A stretch of 30,248 nt of DNA from DATNBT01 sp964579765 (lineage in GTDB: Bacteria > Acidobacteriota > Vicinamibacteria > Vicinamibacterales > CAVVIG01): the NCBI GenBank assembly GCA_964579765.1, contig CAZOIK010000022.1, forward strand, positions 1 through 30,248, read 5' to 3'. Below, piece after piece: positions 7,595-15,294 of this stretch; position 1 is the stretch's first letter; the number at the start of each line of letters is the position of its first letter. The notes under the pieces were generated by a model that saw nothing but the letters and a program-made list of their open reading frames with translations, searched no databases and was not told where the DNA came from. The translations under genes were made by a program, and so were the position numbers.

Positions 7595-8521
7595 GTGCGA
7601 GCGCTTCCCGCCCTCTCGCTTGCGGCGATCTGCCTCCTCTCGTGCAATCGTCCTGCGCCTCAGCCGGCCGGCGCCGCGGTCACGACGACTGCCGATCCGT
7701 ACCGGGCCGAGATCGAGCAGTTCCGTCGCGACCGCGAGGCCAAGCTGACCTCCGACACCGGCTGGCTGACGATTGCCGGCCTGTACTTCCTCACCAAACC
7801 CGAGACGACGATCGGATCTGACGAGGCCAACGACGTCGTGCTGCCGGCCGGAACGCCCGCCAAGGTGGGGACGTTCGTGCTGGCCGCGCACGGACGCGTC
7901 AGCGTGAGGCTCGGGCCTGACGTGCACGTCACGCTGCTCGACAGCGGCGCGCCGTTCACGGGTGGCGACGTGAAATCGGACGCGACGGGCGCGCCCGATC
8001 GCCTCGTGCTGGGCGACGTGCAGGTGTGGGTTCATGCGAGCGGCGATCGCCCGGCACTCCGCGTTCGCGACAAGAACAACCCGCTGCGCAAGACGTTCAC
8101 CGGCATGAAGTGGTATCCGATCGACGCGAAGTACCGGGTCGAAGGGACCTTCGTCCCGTACGACACGCCGAAGGACGTGAAGATCCCGAACCTGCTCGGC
8201 GACATCGACACGATGACCTCGCCCGGCCACGTCACGTTCACGCTGGGCGGCAAGCAGGCGAGCATGGCCGCCATCACGGAAAACGATCAGGAGTTCTGGT
8301 TCATCTTTCGCGACCAGACGAGCGGCGACACGACCTATCCCGCGGCGCGCTTCCTCTACACGCCGCGTCCCGACGCCTCCGGCAAAGTCGTGCTCGACTT
8401 CAACCGCGCCGAGAATCCGCCGTGCGCGTTCAACGCGTACGCGACGTGTCCGCTGCCGCCTTCCGAAAACCGTCTGCAGGTCCGCGTTGACGCGGGTGAG
8501 AAGATCTATCAGCGACACTGA
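7595..8521 (+). CDS. DUF1684-domain lipoprotein
   Basis: A 308-residue protein. GTG 7595 follows the small membrane-protein gene by 3 nt. The N-terminus is a lipoprotein signal with the lipobox LLSC (Cys at about residue 14), so the mature protein is probably lipid-anchored. The body matches DUF1684: WLTIAGLYFL near residues 50-60, a central VRDKNNPLRKTFTGMKWYP, and the C-terminal DFNRAENPPCAFNAYATCPLP, the family's most recognisable segment. Biochemical function is unknown. Typical family length is 260-320 residues, so this one looks intact. Confidence 0.9.
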   Translation: MRALPALSLAAICLLSCNRPAPQPAGAAVTTTADPYRAEIEQFRRDREAKLTSDTGWLTIAGLYFLTKPETTIGSDEANDVVLPAGTPAKVGTFVLAAHGRVSVRLGPDVHVTLLDSGAPFTGGDVKSDATGAPDRLVLGDVQVWVHASGDRPALRVRDKNNPLRKTFTGMKWYPIDAKYRVEGTFVPYDTPKDVKIPNLLGDIDTMTSPGHVTFTLGGKQASMAAITENDQEFWFIFRDQTSGDTTYPAARFLYTPRPDASGKVVLDFNRAENPPCAFNAYATCPLPPSENRLQVRVDAGEKIYQRH

Positions 8522-8536
8522 CCCCTGGATCCCCCG

Positions 8537-8920
8537 ATGCCCATCACGTATCGCATTGACCCTGAGGAAGGGATTGTCCGTACCGTCGTCAGCGGCGTCG
8601 TCGTGGACGCCGACCTGCGCGGTCACGAAGATCAGCTGGCCGCCGACCCGCATTTCGAGCCGGGGATGGGGCAGGTCATCGACGGCCGGTTCGTCGAAGC
8701 GCTGAACGTCTCGGCCGAGGCCGTCCGCAACTTCGTGGCGTACGAGCGAAGCCGTTACTCCGCCCGCTTCGCCGGCCATCGCGTCGCGATCGTGGCGTCT
8801 AGCGACGTCGTGTTCGGGATGGCGCGGATGTACCAGACGCTGAGCGGCGTCGAGGTCGGGGTGTTTCGCAGCATGCCGGAAGCGCTGACGTTCCTCGGCA
8901 AGTGGACCGTCGACGTGTGA
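8537..8920 (+). CDS. SpoIIAA/STAS-like small protein
   Basis: A 127-residue cytoplasmic protein with no signal or membrane segment. It begins PITYRIDPEEGIVRTVVSGV and then alternates beta strands and helices, ending with FRSMPEALTFLGKW. This pattern (initial YRI, VxxxxSGxV, later AIVASSDVVFGMARMYQTL, and a final helix with EALxWL-like spacing) is typical of proteins annotated as SpoIIAA-like or STAS/AsfD-type, often of unknown role. No phosphorylatable serine in the classical anti-sigma-antagonist position can be assigned with confidence. It lies 15 bp after the DUF1684 gene and 1 bp before the deacetylase gene. Confidence 0.65.
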   Translation: MPITYRIDPEEGIVRTVVSGVVVDADLRGHEDQLAADPHFEPGMGQVIDGRFVEALNVSAEAVRNFVAYERSRYSARFAGHRVAIVASSDVVFGMARMYQTLSGVEVGVFRSMPEALTFLGKWTVDV

Positions 8921-8921
8921 C

Positions 8922-9956
8922 GTGGCGCTGACCGTCGTCTCCAGTCACCGGTTCGGCGAGCATCAGACGCCCCCAGGCCACCCGGAGCGCCCGGAGCGCG
9001 CGCAGGTCATGGACGAGGTCGCCGCGCGCTGGCGCGCGGCGGGCGGCGAGGTCGTCGCGCCGCGTGAAGCCACGCATGAGCAGCTCGCGCGCGTCCACGA
9101 CGCCGAGTACGTGCAGCGGATTTCAGAGCTGCGCGACCGGGCGGTCGCCCTCGACCCGGATACTTACACGTCCCCCGAATCATATGAGGTCGCGCTGCTC
9201 GCCGCCGGCGGCGCCATCGACGCGGTCGAGCGGGTCATGGCCGCCACGCACACTTCGACGCTCGCGATGGTGCGGCCGCCCGGCCATCACGCCGAGCGCG
9301 CGCACGCGATGGGGTTCTGCCTCTTCAACAACGTCGCCGTGGCGGCCGCGCATGCGCGCCACGTGCTCGGCGCGCGGCGCGTCGCCGTGGTCGATTTCGA
9401 CGTGCACCACGGCAACGGGACTCAGCACATGTTCGACGCGGACCCGTCGGTCCTGTACGTCTCGACGCATCAGTATCCGTACTATCCGGGCACCGGCGCG
9501 GTGGACGACATCGGCGTCGGCGCCGGGGAAGGGTTCACGGTCAACCTGCCGCTCGAGTCTGGCGCGACCGACGCGGACTACCAGCACGTCTTCGACCGCG
9601 TCGTGCTGCCGATCCTGCGCCAGTTCGCCCCGGACCTCATCCTCGTGTCCGCCGGCTTCGACGCGCACGAACGCGATCCGCTGGCGACGATGCGCGCGAC
9701 CGACGAAGGGTTCGCGGCGATGACGACGGCGCTGCTGCGCGTGGCGGAGGAGTGCTGCCGCGGACGGCTCGCGCTCGTGACCGAGGGCGGCTACGATCTC
9801 AAGGCGCTCGACGCGTCGCTCGAGGCCGTCGTCCAGGCGCTCGCGGGGCCGGCGGTCGCCGCCGTGTGGCCGGTCACGGCGGTCGCGTCGGCCCGCGGCC
9901 GCGCGTCGGCCGACGCCGCGGTCCGCGTGCTCGGGCGCTACTGGACGCTACAATAA
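8922..9956 (+). CDS. Histone-deacetylase-family (AcuC/HDAH-like) hydrolase
   Basis: A 344-residue zinc hydrolase of the arginase/deacetylase fold. GTG 8922 is 1 bp after the preceding stop. Early PPGHPERPER (residues 17-26) is the classic N-terminal signature. RPPGHHAE holds the paired active-site histidines (H122, H123). Zinc ligands are D160 and H162 in VDFDVHHGNGTQ and D247 in SAGFDAH. The glycine loop TEGGYD carries the catalytic tyrosine. Bacterial members deacetylate small molecules (acetylpolyamines) or protein lysines such as acetyl-CoA synthetase; which applies here cannot be told. It is the last gene of the run from 7424 and its TAA stop overlaps the putative -10 of leuS. Confidence 0.93.
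   Translation: MALTVVSSHRFGEHQTPPGHPERPERAQVMDEVAARWRAAGGEVVAPREATHEQLARVHDAEYVQRISELRDRAVALDPDTYTSPESYEVALLAAGGAIDAVERVMAATHTSTLAMVRPPGHHAERAHAMGFCLFNNVAVAAAHARHVLGARRVAVVDFDVHHGNGTQHMFDADPSVLYVSTHQYPYYPGTGAVDDIGVGAGEGFTVNLPLESGATDADYQHVFDRVVLPILRQFAPDLILVSAGFDAHERDPLATMRATDEGFAAMTTALLRVAEECCRGRLALVTEGGYDLKALDASLEAVVQALAGPAVAAVWPVTAVASARGRASADAAVRVLGRYWTLQ
9949..9954 (+). promoter_or_regulatory. -10-like hexamer for leaderless leuS
   Basis: TACAAT (9949-9954) is followed by 9 nt (AAAAAGACC) and the GTG start at 9964. There is no Shine-Dalgarno. It overlaps the end of the deacetylase gene, so leuS probably has its own promoter in addition to any read-through. Confidence 0.5.
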
Positions 9957-9963
9957 AAAGACC

Positions 9964-12483
9964 GTGACCGACTACAAACCGCAAGAGCTCGATCGCAAGT
10001 GGCAGGCGCGCTGGACGGAGTCGCGCGCCTTCGAGGTCGAGATCGATCGCGACCGTCCGAAGTTCTACTGCCTGGAGATGTTCGCGTATCCGTCGGGCCA
10101 CGCGCACGTCGGGCACGTCCGCAACTACATCATCGGCGACATCTGCGCGCGCATGAAGCGCATGCGTGGCTACAACGTCCTGCATCCCTTCGGCTGGGAT
10201 GCGTTCGGCCTGCCGGCCGAGAACGCGGCGATCAAGACCGGGACGCACCCGGAGGTCTCGACGTTCGCCAACATCAACCACATGAAGGGGCAGCTGCAGC
10301 GCCTCGGCATCAGCTACGCCTGGAGCCGGGAGATCGCGACCTGTCTGCCCGAGTACTACAAGTTCAACCAGTGGATCTTCCTGAAGATGTTCGAGCGCGG
10401 TCTCGCGTACCGCAAGCGCTCGACCGTCAACTGGTGTCCCGTGGACAACACGGTGCTCGCCAACGAGCAGGTCGTGGACGGCGCCTGCTGGCGCTGCGGC
10501 ACCATCGTCGAACAGCGATCGCTCGAGCAGTGGTTCTTCAAGATCACGGCGTACGCCGACGAGCTGCTCGCGGGTCTCGACACGCTGAAGGAGTGGCCCG
10601 AGAAGGTCGTCGTGATGCAGCGGAACTGGATCGGCCGTTCCGAAGGCGCGCGGCTGGCGTTTCCGATCGCCCAGTCACCCAATCACGAGATCGAAATATT
10701 CACGACTCGCATCGACACGATCTACGGCGCGACGTTCGTCGTCCTCGCGCCGGAGCATCCGCTCGTCGATCGCTTCGCCGCGACGGCGCCGGATCCGGCG
10801 AAGTTCAAAGCGGACGTGCAGGCGTTCCGCACGCAGGACAAGGAAGCGCGGCTGACGGGCAAAGAAGGGCTCGACACGGGCCAGTTCGCGATCAACCCGT
10901 TCACGCAGGAGCGGATTCCGATCTGGATCGGCAACTTCGTGCTCGCCGAATACGGGACGGGCGCGATCATGGCCGTCCCGGCGCACGACGAGCGCGACTT
11001 CGAGTTCGCGACGAAGTACCACCTGCCCATCCGGCTCGTCGTCCGATCGAAGGAGACGCCGGCGACCGCCGCCGACCTGACCGGCGCGACGACGGCGTAC
11101 GGCACGCTCGTGGACTCGGGCGACTATTCGGGCGCGGCGTCGCCCGCGGTGATGACGCGCATGATTGCGGACGCGGAGGCGCGCGGCATCGGCAAGGGCG
11201 AGGTTCAATATCGCCTCAAGGACTGGGGCATCTCGCGCCAGCGCTACTGGGGCACGCCGATTCCGGTCGTCTATTGCGAGAAGGACGGCGTCGCCGGTGT
11301 TCCGTACGAGCAGCTGCCCGTCGAGCTGCCGAAGGTGGCGCAGTTCACGGGACGCGGGGATTCGCCGCTGGCGGCGGTTCCTGACTTCGTCAACGCGACG
11401 TGTCCGAGGTGCGGTGGGCCGGCGCGGCGCGAGACCGACACGATGGACACGTTCGTGGACTCGTCGTGGTATTTCCTGCGCTTCGCGGATCCGCACAACC
11501 GCGAACTGCCGTTCAGCCAGGGGGCGGGCAAGTACTGGATGCCCGTCGATTTCTACAGCGGCGGCGTCGAGCACGCGATCCTGCACCTGCTGTATTCGCG
11601 GTTTTTCACGCGCATCCTCCGCGACGTGGGCCTCGTCGATTTCGACGAGCCGTTCAAGCGCCTGCTCACGCAGGGCATGGTGCTCAAAGACGGCAACGTC
11701 ATGTCCAAGTCGAAGGGCAACGTCGTCGATCCGGACACGATGCTGCAGAAGTACGGCGCCGATGCGTTGCGGCTCTACGTGATGTTCGTCGCGCCGCCCG
11801 AGAAGGAAGTCGAGTGGAGCGACGCGGGGCTCGAAGGCAGCTTTCGCTTTGTGGTCCGCGTCTGGAGACTCGTGGACCATTGGGCGGAGCTTGTCAGGGC
11901 AGAGGGCGAAGGGCAGAGGGCAGCGGGGCAGGAACTGACTGAGACGGAGCGCGCGGTGCGCCGGAAGACGCACGACACGATCCGCCGCGCCACGGTGGAC
12001 ATCGAAGAGCGGATGCACCTCAGCACCGCGGTGTCGTCGCTGATGGAGCTCGTCAACGAGCTCTATGCCATCAGCGAGACGACGCCGCACGGACAGCCGT
12101 CGAAGAATCCGCCGGCCGGGGCGGCCGTGCGTCCGCAGACGCTCGCCGTCATGCGCGAGGCGCTCGACGCGCTGGTCGTCATGCTCTCGCCGTTCGCGCC
12201 CCATACGGCCGAGGAGTTGTGGCAGATGCTCGGTCACGCCGACGGGTTGACCCGGGCCGCGTGGCCGGCGTTCGATCCGGACGTGGCGAAAGCGGAAGAG
12301 GTGGTCGTGCCCGTGCAGATCAACGGCAAGATCCGGGCGAGGCTGACCGTCCCGGCCGGACTTGTGGACGGCGAGCTCCAGACGCTCGTGCTCGCGGATC
12401 CGGCCGTGAAGATGCACATCGCCGGCAAGACGATTCGGAAGGTCGTCGTCGCCAAGGGCCCGCTGGTCTCAATCGTCGTCTGA
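9964..12483 (+). CDS. leuS: Leucyl-tRNA synthetase
   Basis: An 839-residue class I aminoacyl-tRNA synthetase that charges tRNA-Leu. GTG 9964 gives the usual N-terminus (YKPQELDRKWQARW). The HIGH-type motif is YPSGHAHVGH (42-51). A zinc-type knuckle follows (CPVDNTVLANEQV, then CWRCG). The CP1 editing domain contains TTRIDTIYGATF and the stretch around MAVPAHDERD. A second knuckle (CPRCGG) precedes MDTFVDSSWYFLR. The KMSKS-type motif is VMSKSKG (579-585). The C-terminal anticodon and tRNA-binding parts end with VVPVQINGKIRARL. The linker near residues 645-658 is a purine-rich low-complexity insert (see repeat at 11896). It heads the run leuS-lptE-holA. Confidence 0.98.
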   Translation: MTDYKPQELDRKWQARWTESRAFEVEIDRDRPKFYCLEMFAYPSGHAHVGHVRNYIIGDICARMKRMRGYNVLHPFGWDAFGLPAENAAIKTGTHPEVSTFANINHMKGQLQRLGISYAWSREIATCLPEYYKFNQWIFLKMFERGLAYRKRSTVNWCPVDNTVLANEQVVDGACWRCGTIVEQRSLEQWFFKITAYADELLAGLDTLKEWPEKVVVMQRNWIGRSEGARLAFPIAQSPNHEIEIFTTRIDTIYGATFVVLAPEHPLVDRFAATAPDPAKFKADVQAFRTQDKEARLTGKEGLDTGQFAINPFTQERIPIWIGNFVLAEYGTGAIMAVPAHDERDFEFATKYHLPIRLVVRSKETPATAADLTGATTAYGTLVDSGDYSGAASPAVMTRMIADAEARGIGKGEVQYRLKDWGISRQRYWGTPIPVVYCEKDGVAGVPYEQLPVELPKVAQFTGRGDSPLAAVPDFVNATCPRCGGPARRETDTMDTFVDSSWYFLRFADPHNRELPFSQGAGKYWMPVDFYSGGVEHAILHLLYSRFFTRILRDVGLVDFDEPFKRLLTQGMVLKDGNVMSKSKGNVVDPDTMLQKYGADALRLYVMFVAPPEKEVEWSDAGLEGSFRFVVRVWRLVDHWAELVRAEGEGQRAAGQELTETERAVRRKTHDTIRRATVDIEERMHLSTAVSSLMELVNELYAISETTPHGQPSKNPPAGAAVRPQTLAVMREALDALVVMLSPFAPHTAEELWQMLGHADGLTRAAWPAFDPDVAKAEEVVVPVQINGKIRARLTVPAGLVDGELQTLVLADPAVKMHIAGKTIRKVVVAKGPLVSIVV
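11896..11932 (+). repeat. AGGGCAGAGGGC low-complexity repeat inside leuS
   Basis: Imperfect repeats of AGGGCAGAGGGCGA, encoding RAEGEGQRAAGQ in the leuS frame, lie between the catalytic core and the anticodon-binding helices. The codon content differs from the flanking sequence and the stretch reads like a short dispersed intergenic repeat rather than conserved protein. A related AGAGGGCAAAGGGC occurs at 25598. Confidence 0.6.
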
Positions 12484-12487
12484 GGAG
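12482..12487 (+). promoter_or_regulatory. Shine-Dalgarno deciding the lptE start
   Basis: GAGGAG overlaps the leuS stop and lies 8 nt before GTG 12496. The earlier in-frame GTG at 12487 would sit inside the Shine-Dalgarno itself and is therefore unlikely to be the start. Confidence 0.7.
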
Positions 12488-12495
12488 TGAGAGCT

Positions 12496-13041
12496 GTGAA
12501 GGGTGTCCTCTGCGTCCTCTGCGTCCTCTGTGGCGGCGTGTTGTCCTCCGCCTGCGGCTATACCTTGGCCGGCCGTGGCTCGACGCTGCCGGCGTCGATC
12601 AAGACGATCGGCATTCCGCTGTTCACGAATCGGACGACGGTGTTCAACCTCGAATCGACCGTCACGCAGAAGGTGCGCGCCGAGTTCGCCGGCCGCAGCA
12701 AATACCAGATCGAGCCCGAAGCCAACGGCGTCGATGGCCTGCTGACCGGCGAGATTACCGCCGTGTCGATTGTGCCGGCGAGCATCAACGTCAACCAGAT
12801 CGCCTCGCAATACTCGATCACGATGGTGGCGAGAGTGGAGCTGCGCGACACGAAGACCGACATGGTGATCTGGGACAACCCGGGGCTGGCGTTTACACAG
12901 CAGTACAACGCGACCGGCGCGCAGTCGGCGCAGGGCGCGGTCGATCCGACGGCGTTCTTCGGCCAGGACACGAACGCGCTCGATCGCCTCAGCACCGACT
13001 TCGCGAAGACGGTCGTCTCCGCGATCCTGGAGGCGTTTTAG
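12496..13041 (+). CDS. lptE: LPS-assembly lipoprotein LptE
   Basis: A 181-residue outer-membrane lipoprotein that plugs the LptD barrel and helps place LPS in the outer leaflet. GTG 12496 is chosen from the Shine-Dalgarno. The signal peptide ends SSAC and the mature protein begins CGYTLAGRGSTLP, the standard LptE beginning. The family core follows: IKTIGIPLFTNRTTVFNLE, then VDGLLTGEITAV and a C-terminal helix DRLSTDFAKTVVSAIL. Its place between leuS and holA is the classical gene order in many Gram-negative bacteria and supports the call. The signal peptide is unusual: residues 4-12 are VLC repeated three times, encoded by a 9-bp tandem repeat. Confidence 0.9.
   Translation: MKGVLCVLCVLCGGVLSSACGYTLAGRGSTLPASIKTIGIPLFTNRTTVFNLESTVTQKVRAEFAGRSKYQIEPEANGVDGLLTGEITAVSIVPASINVNQIASQYSITMVARVELRDTKTDMVIWDNPGLAFTQQYNATGAQSAQGAVDPTAFFGQDTNALDRLSTDFAKTVVSAILEAF
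12505..12531 (+). repeat. Three 9-bp tandem repeats (GTCCTCTGC) in the lptE signal peptide
   Basis: Units at 12505-12513, 12514-12522 and 12523-12531 are GTCCTCTGC, GTCCTCTGC and GTCCTCTGT. They are in frame, each encoding Val-Leu-Cys. The same CTCTGCGTC pattern is familiar as a dispersed intergenic repeat in soil-bacterium genomes (recollection, not checked). Confidence 0.85.
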
Positions 13042-13042
13042 C

Positions 13043-13120
13043 GGCGGCCTGAAAGGCCCAGCCTACGTACGCAGGCGTTACGTACGCAGGCGTGCGTAGG
13101 GCGGCCCTTTCAGAGCCGCC
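13043..13120. repeat. Palindromic element A, upstream of holA
   Basis: The left arm (13043-13067) and right arm (13095-13120) are imperfect inverted copies of a GGCGGC-CTGAAAGG-CC-CCTACG pattern. Between them is a perfect 15-bp tandem duplication (TACGTACGCAGGCGT at 13064-13078 and 13079-13093). The element fills the whole lptE-holA spacer. Its right arm recurs in element B (24 of 26 bases). It could act as a hairpin in the transcript or as a REP-like dispersed repeat. Confidence 0.75.
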
Positions 13121-13127
13121 ATCCGTC

Positions 13128-14150
13128 ATGGCCACGCGCACCCCATCCGACGTCCGTAAGCAGATTGCCGCCGGCGACACCGATCCGGTTTACCTGCTCC
13201 AGGGCGAAGACGACGTCGAGAAGGCGGCGCTTGCCGCCGAGTTCACGTCGCTCGTGGACGAGGGGCTCGCCGCGTTCAACGTCGAGCGCGTGCACGCGGG
13301 CGACTGGACGAGCGGCGACCGGCTGACCGACGGCGTCGCGTCGCTCGCGGCGGCCGTGCGCACGCTGCCGATGATGTCGCCGCGCCGTGTCGTCGTCGTG
13401 TCGCAGGCGGAGGTGCTGCTGTCGCCGAAGCGCGAGAGCGACGCGGCGGAACGCGCGACCGAGACGTTCGCGGCGCTGCTCGAGAAGCCCGAGCCCATGA
13501 CGACGCTGGTGCTGGTGGCGGCGTCGCTCGACAAGCGGACCCGAAGCTACAAGTTGCTGCAGAAGCACGCGACGCTCGTCGATTGCGGGTCGCCCGAGGA
13601 CGTCGCGAGCGCCGCGCGGTGGATCAAGGCGCGCGTCACCGCGGTCGGCGTCGAGATCGATCCCGCGGGCGCGCGCACGCTCGCCGCGCACGCGGGCTTC
13701 CCGGAGCGTCCTAACCCGAAGGGCGCGACCGGCGACGTGAAGCGGCTGCGCGGCGAGGTCGATCGCCTGCTGCGCTATGCGCTCGGCCAGAAGACGATCA
13801 CGATGGACGACGTCCGCGAGATCGCGGGACCGGCGGCGCTGCAGGACGACTGGGCGATGACGAACGCGATCGAGGACGGGAAGCCGGCCGACGCGCTCCG
13901 CCAGCTGTCGCTGATGCTCGACGCCGGCGCCGCGCCCGAGCAGATCCTGGGGCAGCTCGGCTGGCTGGTGCGCACGAAGTTCCCGAACGTCGCGCCGCAG
14001 TCGGTGTCGAGCGCGGTCGAGTCGCTGTTCCGGACCGATCGGGATCTCAAGCGGTCGGGTGGCGATCCGCGCGTCCTGCTCGAGCGGCTGGTCGTCGAGT
14101 TGTGTGCGGGGAAGCGCGTCCGGATGGGGGCGGGGGCCAGGCGATGGTAG
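13128..14150 (+). CDS. holA: DNA polymerase III delta subunit
   Basis: A 340-residue clamp-loader subunit that opens the beta clamp. ATG 13128 gives MATRTPSDVRKQIAAGDTDP followed by VYLLQGEDDVEKAALA, matching the family N-terminus (YLLxGxD). The AAA+ like part has the strand VVVVSQAEVLL and then TTLVLVAASLDKRTRSYKLL. The C-terminal helical collar contains DDVREIAGPA, the DALRQLSLMLDAGAAPEQIL segment and the final helix LLERLVVELCAGKR. As usual for delta it lacks a working Walker A. Gene order leuS-lptE-holA-rpsT is conserved in many bacteria. There is no Shine-Dalgarno; repeat element A lies directly upstream. Confidence 0.9.
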   Translation: MATRTPSDVRKQIAAGDTDPVYLLQGEDDVEKAALAAEFTSLVDEGLAAFNVERVHAGDWTSGDRLTDGVASLAAAVRTLPMMSPRRVVVVSQAEVLLSPKRESDAAERATETFAALLEKPEPMTTLVLVAASLDKRTRSYKLLQKHATLVDCGSPEDVASAARWIKARVTAVGVEIDPAGARTLAAHAGFPERPNPKGATGDVKRLRGEVDRLLRYALGQKTITMDDVREIAGPAALQDDWAMTNAIEDGKPADALRQLSLMLDAGAAPEQILGQLGWLVRTKFPNVAPQSVSSAVESLFRTDRDLKRSGGDPRVLLERLVVELCAGKRVRMGAGARRW

Positions 14151-14167
14151 GCGAGGCCACGAGATCC

Positions 14168-14230
14168 CGGGCCTGAAAGCCCCGCGCTACGGACGGCGCG
14201 GGTACGTAGGGCGGCCCTTTCAGGACCGCC
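14168..14230. repeat. Palindromic element B, between holA and rpsT
   Basis: The left arm (14168-14191, GGCCTGAAAG core) and right arm (14205-14230) are imperfect inverted copies. The right arm matches that of element A at 24 of 26 bases in the same orientation. It lies between convergent holA and rpsT, where the hairpin may also end both transcripts. Confidence 0.75.
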
Positions 14231-14236
14231 TCGGCT

Positions 14237-14500
14237 CTACGCGCGCTTGGCGATGCGGGTCTGCAGCCGCGACTTGTAGCGGCCCGCCGCGTTGCGGTGG
14301 ATGATGCCCTTGCTCGCCATCTTGTCGATGAGCGAAATCGTCTTCTTCAGGGCGTCTTTCGCGGCCGCGAGGTCCTTGCCGTCAATCGCGCTGCGGACGT
14401 CCTTGAGCGCGCCGCGCAGGCGCGAGCGGAACTGGCGATTGTGCTCGCGGTTCTTTAGACTCTGTCGGTGCGCCTTCAGCGCGGATGCATGACTAGCCAC
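14237..14500 (-). CDS. rpsT: 30S ribosomal protein S20
   Basis: An 87-residue basic helical protein that binds the 5' domain of 16S rRNA. I chose GTG 14500 (giving ASHASALKAHRQSLKNREHN, the usual S20 start). GAGGAGA lies 8 nt before it (14509-14515). The sequence ends GIIHRNAAGRYKSRLQTRIAKRA, which is diagnostic. An open frame continues upstream to 14779 but that part lies over the ABC ATPase gene and is not conserved. TAGGAT (14532 to 14527) is a reasonable -10 for a normal leadered transcript. Confidence 0.96.
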   Translation of the reverse strand: MASHASALKAHRQSLKNREHNRQFRSRLRGALKDVRSAIDGKDLAAAKDALKKTISLIDKMASKGIIHRNAAGRYKSRLQTRIAKRA

Positions 14501-14508
14501 GTCGTGTC

Positions 14509-14532
14509 TCTCCTCGGGAACCATCAATCCTA
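14509..14532 (-). promoter_or_regulatory. rpsT Shine-Dalgarno and likely -10
   Basis: On the minus strand TAGGAT (14532 to 14527) is followed by a short leader and GAGGAGA (14515 to 14509), 8 nt before GTG 14500. This is the conventional leadered arrangement and decides the start codon. Confidence 0.6.
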
Positions 14533-14540
14533 ACACACCC

Positions 14541-15269
14541 ATGCCGATAGCCGTCGAGCACTTCACGCGCACGTACGGCGCCTTCACCGCGGTGGACGAT
14601 CTGTCGTTGACCGTCGCGGCGGGCGAAATCGTCGGGCTGATCGGGCCCAACGGCGCCGGCAAGACGACCACGCTGCGGGCGCTCGCGGGGATTCTGCGGC
14701 CGACGGCGGGCCGTATCGCCGTGGACGGCCACGATCTCGCGACCGACGGCCTCGAGGCCCGGCGGCGTCTCGCGTTCATGCCCGACGAGCCGCACCTGTT
14801 CGAGTACCTGACCGTCGAAGAGCACCTGCGGCTGATCGCGCGCCTCTATACGGTGCCCGAGTTCGACCGCCGCGCGACGGCGCTCGTCGAGGAGCTCGAA
14901 CTCATCGGCAAGGAGCGATCGCTGCCGGGCGAACTCTCGCGCGGGATGCGGCAGAAGGTGGTCATCGCGTGCGGCCTCGTGCGCGACGCGTCGGTGCTGC
15001 TGTTCGACGAGCCGCTCACCGGCCTCGACCCGCTCGGGATCCGCAAGATGCGGCAGACGATCGTCGCCCGCGGCCGCGCCGGCGCCGCGATTCTCGTGTC
15101 GTCGCACCTGCTGCACCTGGTCGAGGAGATCTGCACGCGCGTCGTCATCATGGACCGCGGCAGGAAAGTGGCCGACGGCACGGTCGCCGAACTGGCGTCG
15201 CGCGCCGAGGCCGAAGCCGGCTCGAACCTCGAGCAGATCTTCCTGCGCGTCACGGCGGGAGAGCGGTAG
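14541..15269 (+). CDS. ABC transporter ATP-binding protein
   Basis: A 242-residue ATPase of the CcmA/DrrA-like exporter class. Walker A is GPNGAGKT (35-42), the signature region is LSRGMRQ (132-138) and Walker B is VLLFDEP (152-158), with the switch histidine in SSHLLH. The Q-loop position reads MPDEPHLFEYLT, a variant shared by several exporter ATPases in this class. Its partner is the permease gene that begins 25 bp downstream. Together they form a two-gene exporter of unknown substrate. No Shine-Dalgarno is clear before ATG 14541. Confidence 0.93.
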   Translation: MPIAVEHFTRTYGAFTAVDDLSLTVAAGEIVGLIGPNGAGKTTTLRALAGILRPTAGRIAVDGHDLATDGLEARRRLAFMPDEPHLFEYLTVEEHLRLIARLYTVPEFDRRATALVEELELIGKERSLPGELSRGMRQKVVIACGLVRDASVLLFDEPLTGLDPLGIRKMRQTIVARGRAGAAILVSSHLLHLVEEICTRVVIMDRGRKVADGTVAELASRAEAEAGSNLEQIFLRVTAGER

Positions 15270-15270
15270 T

Positions 15271-15288
15271 GCAGGCCTGCAGGCCTGC
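15271..15288. repeat. Perfect 18-bp palindrome between ABC genes
   Basis: GCAGGCCTGCAGGCCTGC is self-complementary and also a tandem of overlapping GCAGGCCTGC units. It occupies the spacer between the ATPase stop and the permease start. Confidence 0.85.
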
Positions 15289-15294
15289 GAGACG

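Noticed and set aside
12505..12531. CRISPR-like or phage-type repeat
   Set aside because: Three contiguous 9-bp units without spacers, in frame inside a gene, do not form a CRISPR array.
13064..13093. tRNA-like or riboswitch fold in the lptE-holA spacer
   Set aside because: The stem-loop is explained by the REP-like arms and the tandem duplication; no anticodon arm, T-arm or aptamer pattern can be traced.
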